Origin: Manis javanica
Lineage: Eukaryota; Chordata; Mammalia; Pholidota; Manidae
Reading direction: 5' to 3'
Assembly (NCBI RefSeq): GCF_040802235.1
Contig: NC_133167.1
Coordinates: 101,976,001-102,040,000, forward strand
DNA: 64,000 nt
Within the stretch, counting starts at the first letter, position 1, and every line of letters begins with the position of its first letter. The notes beneath the pieces were generated by a model. That model saw nothing but the letters and a program-made list of their open reading frames with translations, searched no databases and was not told the origin of the DNA. This document shows, one piece after another, positions 12,541-24,819 of the stretch. Position numbers and translations under genes: made by a program.

Positions 12541-13165
12541 TACATTTCTTTTTTTTTTTTTTTGAGAGGGCATCTCTCATATTTATTGATCATGTGGTTG
12601 TTAACAACAATAAAATTCTGTATAGGGGACTCAATGCACAATCATTCATCAACCCCAAGCCTAATTCTCAACAGTCTCCAATCTTCTGAAGCATAATGAA
12701 CAAGTTCTTACCTGGTGAACAAGTTCTTACATGGTGAACAGTGCAAGGGCAGTGATCACGCATCATGAACTATAAACAATCAGGTCAAATATGATTATTC
12801 ATTTGATTTTTATACTTGATTTATATTTGGATCCCACATTTCTCCCTTATTTTTTTTTTAATAAAATGCTGAAGTGGTAGGTAGATGCAAGATAAAGGTA
12901 GAAAACATAATTTAGTGCTGTAAGAGGGCAAATGTAGATGATCAGGTGTGTGCCTATAGACTAAGTATTAATCCAAGCTAGACAAGGGCAACAAAACATC
13001 CACGGATGCAGAAGATTTCTCTCAAAACAGGGGGGTGAGGTTCTAAGCCTCACCTCTGTTGATCCCCAATTTCTCACCTGATGGCCCCCCTGCGACTGTG
13101 CCTGTCTTAGGTTGTTCCTCCCTTGAGGAATCTTACCTGTCTCTGGCTAACCAGTCATCTTCCGG
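12541..13165 (-). mobile_element. Poly(A)-tailed retroelement 3' end, possibly lineage-specific L1
   Basis: On the minus strand this element ends with a poly(A) tail (T run at 12549-12563 on plus) preceded by 'gatcaataaatatgagag', so an AATAAA signal sits just before the tail. This is the hallmark of an L1 or L1-mobilised RNA. Upstream it holds another A-rich stretch (T/A run near 12848-12862) and two near-copies of 'gaacaagttcttac' (12700-12735). It is less decayed than the L2/MIR relics around it and so younger. I associate this text with a family seen in pangolin assemblies, from memory only. No long ORF remains. Confidence 0.6.
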
Positions 13166-13624
13166 GGCCATACAGGGAGATGTAAAGTTGGTAAGTGAGA
13201 GAGAAGCAATACATAAATACATTTCCTCGAATAAATCTGCCGATGACCCGCGCGCGGACTTAATGGCTCAGCCAAGTGGTTTGCCCTAAATGCTGCAAAA
13301 GGCTCCGCCGAGTGTCCATCCCCGTCAGGGGCTCTCTGATGAAGAAATACAATTGGCAGTTCCCTTTTTGGAATGATCGCACAAAATGAGAATAAGAAAT
13401 GGGGGAAAAACCTGGCAGGAGCAAGCATTTATTATCTAGCCAGTTGCCTGTATGAAATCATAATGATTGCTTCAGGATAAAATGGGCCACAATTCAAGAC
13501 CCAGACAAGGGCTGCTACAAATATTTTTGAGATAACGAAAGGAAAAAACAAGTTTTCTCTCAGATACACTGTAAAGATGATATGTGCTGGTTTGTTAACC
13601 CTTCGATGGGTCAGCATGTTTCAA
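13166..13624. other. Intergenic, no gene recognised
   Basis: No repeat or gene is recognised in this stretch. Confidence 0.35.
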
Positions 13625-14050
13625 ATCCTTTGGGGCCTCCCCTGGGCTTTTAGGATAAAGTTTAAATTCCTTAGGATAGCAGAAAATACTCTGCATGGTG
13701 TGGCTGCGTCCTCTCTGCCACCAGGAGTCGTCTACATCCTGCTCTAATCTTACAAACCACCAGCAAATGTCTTTCATTCTCTGCGCTCCCCTTTCCTACC
13801 CACCCCTGTCTTTCTTCACCTAGTGAAATTCCACGTGTCATTAGGAATTCAGTGAACAGGCCACCCCCTCTGCGGAGTCTTCCTGGAGTCCCTTCCCCCG
13901 CCCATCACCAATGCGGATGTCTGTCCGCATTGCTCCCCAGGCACCGATGGACCTCTGATCACCCTGTGTGGTTTTGTTGTCCACCTTCCAGTCAGCAGAG
14001 AGGGAGGGCTGTGTCCCTGGTGGGGGACCATATTAGGTGCTTGAGAAACA
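13625..14050 (+). mobile_element. LINE-2 (L2) 3' fragment
   Basis: The segment beginning 'ggataaagtttaaattcctta', followed by a 'ctctgcatggtgtggc' block and a Pro/Ser-like C-rich middle, follows the L2 3' region in plus orientation. It is decayed and truncated before the usual terminal repeats. Confidence 0.65.
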
Positions 14051-14064
14051 TCTAACTAAGAAGA

Positions 14065-14255
14065 GACAGCATGTACCCGGCACTGTTGGTACGCCCTTTA
14101 TGTGCCTTTGCTCTCTCAGGCCTCCCAGCAGCCTGTGGGGTGGGGACGTAACAGCTGCACGTCACAGGGGAGGACACCAAGGCACACGGGGTTTGTTGTA
14201 TAGCTGATCAGTCACGCAGCCAGTAAGTGGCGGGGTCGGGATTCGAACCGAGCTG
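14065..14255 (-). repeat. MIR SINE
   Basis: The motif 'agtaagtggcggggtcggg' followed by 'attcgaacc' (about 14219-14250) is the antisense MIR core with the tRNA-derived B-box remnant. The preceding 'ggggaggacaccaaggcaca' fits the MIR core as well. Isolated B-box words here come from the SINE and do not indicate a tRNA gene. Confidence 0.75.
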
Positions 14256-16411
14256 AGTGACTAAATGGATAAACGCATACCTGAGGGGGAGATGTCTGGT
14301 GGTATTCTTGAGAGTGGAGGAGGGGAATCCAGCCAGTTCTCTGGTCACACACGGAGCCTGGTCCCTTGATGCCATGTGCCCTCCTGGGGCCCTGGGGCCG
14401 GTGCGGAGGGCCTCGAGGTGAAGGAACTGCTCTTTCCCTTTGACAGCCTCTTGCTCCTTTAACTTCTTGCCAATGTGTTCCTTTTGAGGGGAAAGAGTTA
14501 CAGATTACAGGGGTGCATACAGATGATTTCATCTTCTTAGGCTGTAAATGCTAAGCCTCTCCTTGCCTTTATTACTGCTGCTCAGACATTAACATTTCAG
14601 AGAAAATGCCCCCTCGCCCTCGCCCAGACGTTCTTCGGACTGAAACTGGCAGGGATCCCTCCCACAGGCCCTGGCATCCCAGGCATCCCAGCCACAACTT
14701 CTCAGTGGCTCTCTAACTGCCCCTCCCATCCTTCAGATCCAGGCAGGCATGGAGCAAGAGGTGGTCAAGGGGAACGGCAGCCACCGGCCCTGGCTGAGTG
14801 GTAGCTGGGCTGCAGCCGTTGTCCTCAGAGAGGATGGGTCTGGGAAGGACAGACCTGCAGACCATGCCCTTTGGACATCTCTGGGGCCTCAGCCCCCTCT
14901 GCGGGGCCCCACTTGGGGCTTCAGGAGGCCCTTGGTGAGCATGTGTTTGCCTGTGGAAGGGAAGAAGGAAGGAGGAAGGAGACACTGGGAGGATGCACAG
15001 CCTCGGCTACTAAAGACGCAGCATGAGGTCAGACGTGAGGACAGAAGAGCCAGGGGTCGCGGTTAGCGCAAGACAGACTCACTTCTGAGGGTGGGGGGCT
15101 CTTCGGGATGCTGTGTTTTGTTTTCAACTTTTATGTCAACATCTTCTCTTTCTCATAAACCTATGACCTTTATGTCTTGCATGTGGATTTTCCTGTCTGC
15201 AGGCCTTGGATTTTGTGGGTGAACAAATTGCTACATTGGGATTTTAAACAGCCCTGCACGGTCCCGTGGAGGCTTCGAGTCAGACCCCTGGGCCACACCT
15301 CTTTGCTGTCCTCACCCTCAAGGTTCCTATCTGCTCACAATGCCACTGGAAACATGCAGTGAGTTTATGATAGGTATAATTTTAGGCAGATTGTTTTTTA
15401 AAAAACAGAATAATCCTGAGATTTCAGAAAGGGTTCTGGAATTTGTTCACTGTAATTCAGTTCCCACAATCTCCCCACAAAGCCAATGAGATGATACCTA
15501 AGGATTGTTCAGTTGCTCACTTATTATTTTATTTTCACTATTTATGCCTACATAGATATGATGGCAAACCTGAACTCTGATTATTTTATCACAGTGAAGT
15601 CAACTCAATGAGAGACCTCATGGCTGAGACTCAGAAAATATCATAACTCACTCAAGATGAGGTCAGTGTCAAGGAGTAAACCACAAACTCTATAGTTTCG
15701 ACAACCTCACAAATACAGTGACATCCGTTTTCAGACATGTCCCCAATCAGTTCTTCCAAACAATGCATGCTCTATTTGAAAGGTCTGCCGCTTTAATCTC
15801 AGACAATAATGGCCATTCACGTCCTCAAGTGCGCAGCCACCCTCCCCTCTCTACTACATTTCCTTAATTGGAATCACCCTCTCATTGACCTAAACCATTC
15901 GTCACAAACTATTTCAGACAAGCTCCTGATAACCCTGTAGAAGAGGTGGCACTGTTTTTCTGTCGTTTAAGATGCTTTCCCACTCCAGGAAACTCTACTC
16001 ACAGCTCAGAAAGTGAATTTCTTTTGTTCTCACATCCATGAAGCGCAGATTTGCATTTGGTGCACAACCTGGAACCACTCAATCTTTGAGTTTCCTTATT
16101 TATCCAACGAGGCTCATTAGAGCCCGTGCTAGAAAACAGGCATTCTCCTACACTCCTGATGGGAGTGTGAGCTCATATAATGCTTCTGGAGAGCGATTTT
16201 GTACCATGCATTAATCACAAGGCCAGCCCAAGGCACCTGGCAGAGCAGAGGCCAGGAGAATAAAGGCTCCCCTCAATCCCCCTGATCTTGGCTTAGGCTC
16301 CGATTGGCTGAGCTAAAAACAACAGCAAAGGCAATGGGCATTGTGGGTGGCGGTCACACAGGACAGAGGGCAGATGTGAAAGGGCAGAGAGTGGCGAGCA
16401 GTCCGGAGGGG
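14256..16411. other. Intergenic, no gene recognised
   Basis: Frames up to 106 codons without family features. The short piece at about 16140-16215 ('ctcctgatgggagtgtgagc') resembles an L1 fragment. A small direct repeat 'ggcatcccaggcatccca' lies near 14680. Confidence 0.4.
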
Positions 16412-16699
16412 CTGTGTATTTGTTTCCTGCGGTTGCCATGGCAAATTGCCACAAACTTGGTGGCTTGAAACACACATTTATTCTCTCACAGTTCTAGAAG
16501 CCAGAAGTCTAAAATCAAGGGGTCTGCAAGGCTGGTTCCTCCTGGCGGCTCTGAGGGCAAATCTGTTCTGTGCCTCCCTCCTCAGTTCTGGTGGCTTCCA
16601 CCAGATCCTGGCTTGTAGGCACGTCACTCACACGTAACCTTCTGTCACCTGTGGCCCTCTCCTCTGGGTTTCCTACCATCTTGTTGCTGGATTTAGGGC
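16412..16699 (-). mobile_element. MLT1-like LTR, first half of an interrupted copy
   Basis: The order 'aaattgccacaaacttggtgg', 'acacacatttattctctcac', 'agttctagaagccagaagt' and 'ctggttcctcctggcggctc' matches the antisense 3' half of mammalian MaLR LTRs. The match stops at 16699 in 'ggatttagggc' and resumes at 17017 with 'agggcccaccc'. A younger LTR (16700-17016) has inserted between. Confidence 0.65.
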
Positions 16700-17016
16700 T
16701 GTCTTGCCTGAGGGTTTCAGCCCCAGGCAAGTTCACTATGGATTCAGTGAGACAGAGAAATAACAATAGAACTTTCTTGGGGTAAAAGGGTTTGTACCTG
16801 CCTTTATTCTCCCCGCGGTGGGTCGAGCACTAGGATCATGTCTGCATCCAGCAGTCTGCAGACCCATAATCCTCCTCCACCTCTGCCTCCACCCAGAGCA
16901 CTGGGCAGAGCTCTTTATATAGTGACTCAGTCAATAATAGCTTATTGCCAGTTACATCATCAGGTAGCTTAGGGGCAGGTGAGGATCCTGGCCAAAGGAA
17001 CTTCCATTTTCCCAAA
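16700..17016 (-). mobile_element. Solo retroviral LTR, copy B, nested in an MLT1-like LTR
   Basis: This is a second copy of the LTR at 3620-3969, same orientation. On the minus strand it has a TATA box (16914-16919, TATAAA), then about 110 bases on a polyadenylation signal (16803-16808), and TG...CA-type ends. The host sequence AGGGC is present on both sides (16695-16699 and 17017-17021), a candidate 5-bp target-site duplication. It is a solo LTR: no gag, pol or env sequence adjoins it. It lacks about 33 bp present in copy A. The signals are intact enough that antisense promoter activity is conceivable, but no transcript evidence is visible. Confidence 0.75.
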
Positions 17017-17175
17017 AGGGCCCACCCAAATAATCCAGGACGACTGGTATCAAAATCCTTAATTCGATCACATCTGTAAGACCCTTTTCCCAAATAAGGT
17101 CACATTTACAGGTTCTGGATGGACATCTCTTTTTTGGTGGTGGTGGTGGTGGGGCACCATTCCACTGACTACAAG
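17017..17175 (-). mobile_element. MLT1-like LTR, second half
   Basis: The sequence 'agggcccacccaaataatcc', 'gatcacatctgtaagaccc' and 'caaataaggtcaca' continues the antisense MaLR LTR broken at 16699. A GGT microsatellite (about 17137-17152) lies near its end. Confidence 0.6.
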
Positions 17176-18564
17176 CAGACAGATGCCATCTGGCACAACC
17201 ATGGAAACATATTCATGCAAACTCATAGGTATAGGGCCAACAGAGCAAGAAAAACAGTAAGTGTGGTCTTGTCCTTTTTTTTTTTTTGGTAAGAAAGCCA
17301 TGTCTGTGTGTCTCTAAGTATAAAATAATAATGCCAAACGTACACTGGAAGTGTTCGGAATGGCTCTTGCTCTGTGGTCAGATTACAGATGAATTTTCTT
17401 TGTTACTAAAAAGTAAATAAGTACTGACAATTTCTACGTTTAAAAAAAGATGCTGTATTTCTTTTGGAATATGAAAGAGGGAACATCTTAAGACCAAAAG
17501 AGAGAGAGAGAGAGAGAAAGAAAAGGAGAAAAAAGGCTGAATGATTGATACCTGATGTTATTTATGAACTGCATGGAGGAATGGAAAGTTTGCCCACATA
17601 TAAATACGAGGAAGCGCCAAGTGCGGTCAGGTTGCATATAATATAATTTGACCTGTGCTTCTCTCCTGATAACACTGAAAGGAAAAGGGCATCCATGCTT
17701 CATTTTTAAAGCCCAAAAGCAGTCTTCCTGTCTTCTGTGGGATCTTCAACCACTGGCTTCTGTCCCAACACAACAAAGAAAAAAGGCCACGTCTTGGCTT
17801 TGCGAGAATGGGTTTAATTGTACTTGCTTACACAAGCCAAAGCTGGGGCTGTGAGTCACCGTGTCTACACGTGTCACCTGGCCACTGGGTCTGCTCCTGG
17901 ACAAGGGGCTCTGGTGCTGAGTGTACCTCTGGAGATGAGGGGCCCCAGCCCTTTGCTCCATGTCCCAGGGCATATACTGCTCTGTAAACAACTGCTCCTC
18001 ATCAAGCTCTGGTCTACTGCTCCTTCTGGTGCCCCTTCACAATGTGTCCGACTATCTTTAGGCAACCATCTTTTATAGGTTGCTAAACTGATGAAAAGTT
18101 CTGCTTTTCATTTCTTCCATTTTGGGGACTGGTAGAGGAATTGTCCTATGATTTGCAAGATGGTCAAGGGAAGGATTTTTTTTTTTTTTTTTTTTGCTTT
18201 TGCACGGCTTGAAGACTAGAGAAGCTGGGGAAACCTCACGCACTAAAGAAATCGGTACAAATGTGAGGCCCCCAAAGCTGGAGTGTCTCTGAGCAGGAGA
18301 AATGAAAAAGGGTGGAGTTTTGAGCCGTAGGTGGAATTTGAAACCCCCTGTGATCTATTTTATCTATGTGGCCATGCAGAAGTTACTGAAAACCATCATA
18401 ATGGATACAAGTATTTCATTACCCATTAGAAGAGGAAGGCATTCAGGGGTTATTTATTTTTTTTAAACTGTTTTTCTACTATACTATGTATAAAGGAAAA
18501 GAAAAGGTTTTCAGTAGTTATCTGAGCAGGAATTCCATTTGCCTTGCAAACTGAAAGTCCCTGT
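17176..18564. other. Intergenic, no gene recognised
   Basis: No supported gene. It includes the (AG)n at 17499 and a 20-base poly(T) at 18176-18195, which may mark the tail of an unidentified antisense retroelement. Confidence 0.4.
17499..17516. repeat. (AG)n microsatellite
   Basis: Nine AG dinucleotides, followed by an A-rich purine tract to about 17535. Confidence 0.9.
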
Positions 18565-18790
18565 GTAGTGGGTGAATGATGGGCTCCCACAAAACATGTT
18601 CATGCAGAACCTGTGCATGAGACCTTATTTGAAAAATGGACTTTGTAGTTGTAACTAAGTTAAGGATCTTGACAGGAGGTCATCCTGGCTTCTCCAACAG
18701 GCGCTTCTCTGTCCCTGGCCTAGGCCCCTCCTGACTGGGAAGCAAAGAAATCAAGGCTATCACGTGGATCTTCGGACTTCTAGGTGCATG
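18565..18790 (+). mobile_element. MaLR LTR-like fragment
   Basis: The order 'ggtgaatgatgggctcccac', 'gaacctgtgcatgagacctt', 'taactaagttaaggatcttga' and 'ggtcatcctggct' is the sense-strand counterpart of the MaLR LTR 5' half. It is diverged and lacks a clear end. Confidence 0.55.
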
Positions 18791-19329
18791 TTCTTGCCGT
18801 CAGGAAGAGTGGGTATTTCAATTCATCTCATATGCCAGGAGCCGGTTATATAAAAGATATCATCAAAAAGCTGCTAGTAACAAACTAAAAAACTGAATTA
18901 AAAATGGACACAAGACTGTCATCTTCCGTGTGCTTCCCTGGCATGCTAACACATGGATGTCACCGCGTGTGATCTTGCTGGCATGTGTCTGAAAGCCTTT
19001 ATGAAGTCACCTCCAAACGGAAGGGCTGTCTTGGTGAATTCATTTAGAATTAATATAATAAAGGAAAGCAGATTATGATACTGAATCATGAAGAAGGTCA
19101 GGAAGCCACGCACTCAGTTCCCTGACTACCGTGCGGATGCCCAAGGATGGCGTGTATTCGAGGTCTTCAGAGGGAGGGAGGCCCAGGTCAGGCCTGAGCA
19201 CCATCGCAGACCCGGTGTCCGCACAGTGTGGTTCCTGCCCGTGGCCCTAAGGCTCCTTTGCTCCCAAGTTTGGGCTGTTTCCCTTCCAACGAGACACACA
19301 CGTATCTCTGCATTTTAAAAATGTGTTTT
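18791..19329. other. Intergenic, no gene recognised
   Basis: No gene or named repeat recognised. Confidence 0.35.
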
Positions 19330-19800
19330 GGAAATGATGAACTTGACTACACAAAGAAAGGAACCAATGAACATTGAAATGAGGCTCATAATGTTTGTAG
19401 AATACATCTGTACTTCAAAACATGTATTACACTCAGCATGTGCCTGCTGCCTTTACATCCTGTCGTTGCTCAGACACTCAGATCTGAATGCATCGAGGTG
19501 GTCCCTGTACTTGCTGTTAACGGCCATCGTTTGTTTAGCCATTTGCCCTCTTGTGTGCGTCTGGCTCGTTTCCAGTTTTATATGGTGTTAAATTGCAGCT
19601 ACTGTGTATGTATTTGCACATATTAACTTTTCCTTTGGTATCATTTTCTTGTAGCATATTCCCCAAAGTGGAGTTACTGGGTCAAACAGTTCTGCAGCTC
19701 TTGTTACATATTGTCCAATTTTTCTCAAGAAAGAGAAGAACCACTATAAAGAGCCACCAGCAATGTATGAACGAGCTTATTTCCTTAAAGCCCTGCCAGC
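19330..19800 (+). mobile_element. L1M-type fragment
   Basis: The stretch 'catattccccaaagtggagt', 'tactgggtcaaacagttctg', 'ttacatattgtccaatttttc' and 'ccaccagcaatgtatgaacg' follows an antisense-type L1ME segment often found in mammalian introns. It is non-coding. The left boundary is uncertain. Confidence 0.5.
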
Positions 19801-22800
19801 ATTGTGCTTTATTCTTTAAAAACAAAACAAAACTGTGCTAGCTTAATAGACAGGAGATTGTTTTAAGTGACATTCCTGTCATTACAGTTTGAAATTCATC
19901 AGCTTGGCATGTGGCCAGGTGTCCCTAGGTCTGTGTCAGGATCCCAGCATGGAAGACTGCAAGCCATACTTGGGGATGAAAAAAGGGGTCACCTAAGAGG
20001 CAGCCCTGCCAGCACCCAGTTGGTGTTTCCTTTTTACACAGCAACTTCCGGGGAGGTTTGTACCAAGCGTGGGAGGCCCATGAATGCAGACTCACCTCTT
20101 TGGTACCAGAGGTAAGACCCCCAAGAACTCTTTAGGGTGGCCTGGACTTGCCACCTCCCCCTTAAGAGGCCCTCCTCACCTTCCAGAAAGTGGTTGGGCC
20201 AGTGTGACAAGTTTGCTTTTTATGAAAAAAAGAAAAAAAAAAGTGGATTACAGTGATGTTCTGTTGGTAATCTGGGGAGCCACACAGGGATGGACATCAG
20301 CTCTGTGCCTGCTTCTTTCCTCTTGCAAAAAGATGCAATCGTGCCCGGCGTGCGCGCTGAGGCCGAGACCCCACTACATCCACCTACATCTTCCCTTGGC
20401 AGATGATAACCTTCCACCCAACCTAGAGCCGGTCGGCTGACTAAGCCCGGAGGTCCCAGAAGATGGAGGTGCAGTCAACCCCCAGGACACTCAGGCAGCT
20501 GCATGCTCAGTCCTGGGCACGTTCTTGATGGTGGAGATGCTCAGGGTCAGCCCGAGGTGATCCGGACTGGGGAGCCGTGGCTAACCCGTGGGACCGCTTG
20601 CGTCTCAGCCTCTGGACCTGCCACCTCGTCTGCCTGGCTGCCTTCCCCCACCTCATTGCTTCTGCCAGTGCCTGTGATTTAGGCATCATCTCTTCCAGGG
20701 AGCTCGTTCCTGACCTCCACAGGTGACCTCTGCCCGGTCCACCTCACACGCCCCACTGGACCATGGTGGCTGGGACCAGCTTGGCCCACCGCATCTCCAC
20801 TTCAGTATCTGATGCAAGGTTCATGTTGTTGAGGGAATGGCTGAGTGACACGGATAAATGTGGTGAGGAAAGGGTGAACTGAGTTGGATTTTCCACAGCA
20901 GGTCTTAAGATTCACCAACAAGAGTTTTGTTTCGTTTACTCAGGACCATTGCTTTCTCCATTGTTATTAAAGATTCAAGTCAGAGTGGCATGAATTCCAC
21001 AGAAGTAAAATATATATCCTTTCCTTCTTGTAATGATTACAAAATTCACCCTTGCAAAAGAAAATTTTGAATTATGCAAGGGGTCATAATTACTTTAATA
21101 CTTCAGTCAAACACAGAAGATGGTGGGATACAGTTCAGATGGGGAAGCTGTATTCACAGTGTCTGATGGTTTGAGCTGGACCTTCAAGAAGGAAACATCA
21201 AGGCAAAATAAAGAACTCCAACCTGTAACCATGTGACACTGGCGAGGAATGAACTGTTTAAAGTTAATTTTACTCAAATCTGGCCCAACTTGCTGGCCTA
21301 GGCTCCAAAGCCATTTTCTTAACGACAACTTCCCGTATCGGCCTCTTTCCTGCTCTTCTGCAGCTGGTCCTCTCGCCCCTCTGATGTGTCCCCTCTGGTC
21401 TGCCCCTGGCCTATGGTGCGCCCCATGCTCGGCTGGTGTGTCAGCTGTTAGGCACATGCCTCCCTTACCAATAAGACTGCGTATTGTCTTTGAGGAGGGG
21501 CCACGTCCTACTGCTCAGGGCATCACAGCACAAACACAGATCATTTCATTAGCCAGCAAGCAAATCCTTGAATGTGAGACGTTGCTTGTGGCACATGCTC
21601 CAAACCAGAGGGGACCCTCTCTCTCCATCTTTGTGTGAGGCAGAGCCCGCCTGCTGCGCCACCTTCCACCTGGCCACGTCTCAGTGATGTCATGGAATGA
21701 ATGGATGGCAGGAGAGCGGCAAGGCCACTTTGAAAGCCCCAGAGTTACCCTTCATCCATGGTGGCTCCTCATCCGGCCCAGGACAGGTGGAGCAGACATG
21801 GAAACACCTGGGAAGGTTTTTCTTCCCACTCTAAAATCTCAGATATATCTCATCATTTTCCAAGCCCCACTCCCAAGTCCCTTTCCAAAGTCTCAAATCC
21901 TTCGTGTGGCATGACTCATCTGTCCGTAGTTAGTCAACAAACATTTATAAAGAGAGAGGGACAACAGACGCCCACGGATACATCAGCACCGGGAGTGGCC
22001 GGGGGAAGCCGGGCAGGAGGAGCTTGGTGAACCGGACCAGGTGTCTGCACACTGGGGCTCCGTGAACTCCAAGAAGGGGGCTCTTGGAAATGGAAAATGG
22101 GAAAAGAACACCCTTCCTACTAACTTCTAACTAAAAAAATTAGCATTTCCTTTCATTATAATGTGAGCAACAAACCATAGTGGTTTAGCAGTGCCTGTAG
22201 GTTGACGCCAGCAGAAACCACAGGTATTTTCATACCACTTGCAGTTATTTCTGGATAGAATTATTTGCCAGCATTTGGAAACTATGGTGCTTGTTGTCCC
22301 TTGGCTAGCTCTTGTTATTTAATGAGTTAATACAAAAGCACATCTGCTACCATTAAAAAAATATTCTGATACTTGAATTTTCAGTATCATTGTCTTCCTT
22401 TGGCAACCTATGTATTTTACCTTTATTTATTCTATTTTATGCATTTAAAACTTTGTTCTGAAAAGGAACCCACAGGCCTCATGCAACTGCACAATGGGTC
22501 ATTGACTCAAAAGCCCTGAACCCAGCCCTCCCTTGGTGGTGCCGCTGCTGCCTCTAGCCTAATGTGGCCTCTGGCCCTCACACATTCTGTTCCATCCACT
22601 TTGGTTGCCTGTTCCTCGTCTTTGTACTGTTGGCTCCCACTGCGCTTTGGGCCTGAAACATGTTCCCCGACCCTGGGCAGCCTCCTAGACTGCGCGGCCC
22701 CTGCATACCCAACCCTCCGCAAACATTCGGTACTTGGTGCAGGAAGGAGTGTGTGGATGGAGGGATGGATGGATAACACAATTCAGGGCAGATGCAAAAT

Positions 22801-23359
22801 ACTTCACATTTGCAATCTCTTCAGTTTTTCACCTCTTAGAAATAAAATTTTCCTTCCAGCTAAGACTGATGGAAATCTGTGTGCTGATAGTATCTACCAC
22901 CCTTTTCCCAAAGCAGGATCCCAGGATAACTTGGAAGAAACGTCGAGTCAGAGCCAGCCGCCCAGCCTCAGTGCCAGGTCGAGCAGGTGGACTGGTGGCC
23001 ACAGGAATCATAGTCGATGACTGGGGTATCTGATCTCTTAATCTGCAGGTGAGTGAGACAGTCACACGAAACTGCCATGGATGGGGCAGCGGGAGAGAGG
23101 TGCAACCTGGGACGGAGCCATTCTCTGTGTCTGAGGAGAAAGAGCAGGTTTCACGCGCAGGCCAGCCAAGCCCAGCCTGCCTGCCAAGCCTCTTACGATG
23201 GCACGAACCCTAATTTTAGAAAACTTCAGCCACATGATGGCTTTTGAAAAGGGGCCTCATATCAGCAATCACACAACAAATAAGCTATAGGGGAAGTGCA
23301 GCTTCACGCCACCCACGATGCTGGGTATGAAGACAACATACAAAATAAAAACAGTAGCA
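19801..23359. other. Intergenic, no gene recognised
   Basis: The longest frames here (129 codons at 21249-21638, 152 codons at 22562-23020) show no domain, no splice-compatible neighbours and no codon pattern separating them from the shadow frames. I see no clear repeat except AT-rich decayed sequence. Confidence 0.4.
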
Positions 23360-23580
23360 TTGATTGAGAGCCTTCTACATGCTCTGAGATTTCCCTAATT
23401 ACCCCCAATCTTCATGGCCACCTTGTGACTATTGCTGTATTGTTACTATTGTCACTACTTACGGATTGGGAGACCGGGGCTCAGAGACCCCAGTGAGCTG
23501 TCTCAGGGCATGTAGGCTGAGACTCAGAGTTAGGGTTTGAATCCAGATCTTCCTGATTCCAGAGCCCAAACTTGTGCATT
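23360..23580 (-). repeat. MIR SINE
   Basis: The run 'cccaatcttcatggccacct', 'ggagaccggggctcagagac' and 'agggtttgaatccagatctt' is the antisense MIR body in the correct order. Confidence 0.75.
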
Positions 23581-24819
23581 TCCCATAAATACATCTTTGA
23601 TGAATGGAAAAGCCTCTTTTTCTTGGGGGAAAGATCTGTGCACAAATTCTGAGATGAGACCATTTTTATGAGTAGTAGGAGGGGATTTTCAAAGGCACTT
23701 TCTGTGGGCCTGGTGAAATAGCATCTCCCTAGGGAGCCCCTGGGACAGCTTTACTGGGTGGGCTGCACCCGGGGGGAGCAGTGTGGTTCCCCCACACCTC
23801 CTCGCTGGTAGCTGGGGACGTTGGCGGCCTTTAGTAGCAGGCTCTGAGCAGGAGCAGGTGTCTGAACGGATAACAAGGAATTTACGAACGAAAAGGCCAA
23901 AACGAAAAATCTTACCCAGATACCAGGATTTCCTTTGCACAGGGATTTAGGAGAGACGTCTTTTCGGATCCCTCAGCACACTGTTTGCAGGATGCTGGCA
24001 CCCCACACCCTGTTGAGAAAAAAAAGAGCTTCATGTTGGGGGGACCATTCCTGGCAGCTGCAGGGGTGCTGAGATGGGAGCTCGGTGTGTGCCCGCCTCC
24101 CCAGACCCTCTCGCCAGCCCAGACTCGGCAGCTCAGGGCCAGGGGGCTGCTCAGGGTTGGGCAGCACCGGCGTGACTTTGGGGTGGAGCTGCCCATCCCC
24201 CAGTGCTGCAGGCCAGCTCTAAGGTCTCTGGGACACAGTCGGTGTGCAGATGGGTCCCCAGGAAGGCTCTCTGTTCTGGAAAGGTCTGGAAAGGTGTGAT
24301 TTCCCAGGGGAACCTTCATTAATCTCATTGGATTCTGCGACCTTTCTACTGGTCCTCTTTCTTGTCTATCTCCTACTTGCAGGGCAAGGACGGTGCATGT
24401 CTTAGTACCTCTTTAAACCCAGGGCCAGCCTCAGGGCCTCACTCACAGTACCTGCTCAGTAAACATTTGAGCGACTGAATGACCGCGACCCAGCCTATTT
24501 TCCTATCGCCACCTCCTGTCATGCCCAGTTTCCAACCCATTCTCCCTCTGGCTGCTCGCTGGGATCTGGGAAGGGTCAGTGGGTCCAGTAGGAATTCTCC
24601 TACTCCCCCCAAAAGCCCCTCTGCTGTTGCAGTTTCTGACTTCACAGCCACAAAGCTGGCATCGGTGTCTGCGCCTTCCACCTCCCCTGCTCTCGGATGT
24701 ACTCAGAGCCTGCCTCGGGTCTAGGGAGGAGGCGCTGGGCTAAGTGAAGGCTGAGGGTTAGCAGGGGAAGCTTCTAGACGAAGTGAGGAGGTCACTGTGA
24801 CAATGGCCCAAGATGGTTT
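23581..24819. other. Intergenic, no gene recognised
   Basis: No gene supported. About 24430-24480 resembles an L2 3' tail ('cagtaaacatttgagcgact'). Confidence 0.4.

Noticed and set aside
14232-14250. tRNA gene suggested by a B-box-like motif
   Set aside because: The motif belongs to a MIR SINE; no A-box or cloverleaf surrounds it.
3620-17016. The two LTR copies as 5' and 3' LTRs of a single provirus
   Set aside because: The 12.7 kb between them holds L1, L2 and MIR relics older than the LTRs and no retroviral genes. Copy B has its own candidate target duplication inside an MLT1-like LTR. They are independent solo LTRs.
22562-23020. 152-codon plus-strand frame
   Set aside because: No recognisable domain, low-complexity composition, competing frames on the other strand of similar length, no exon partners.
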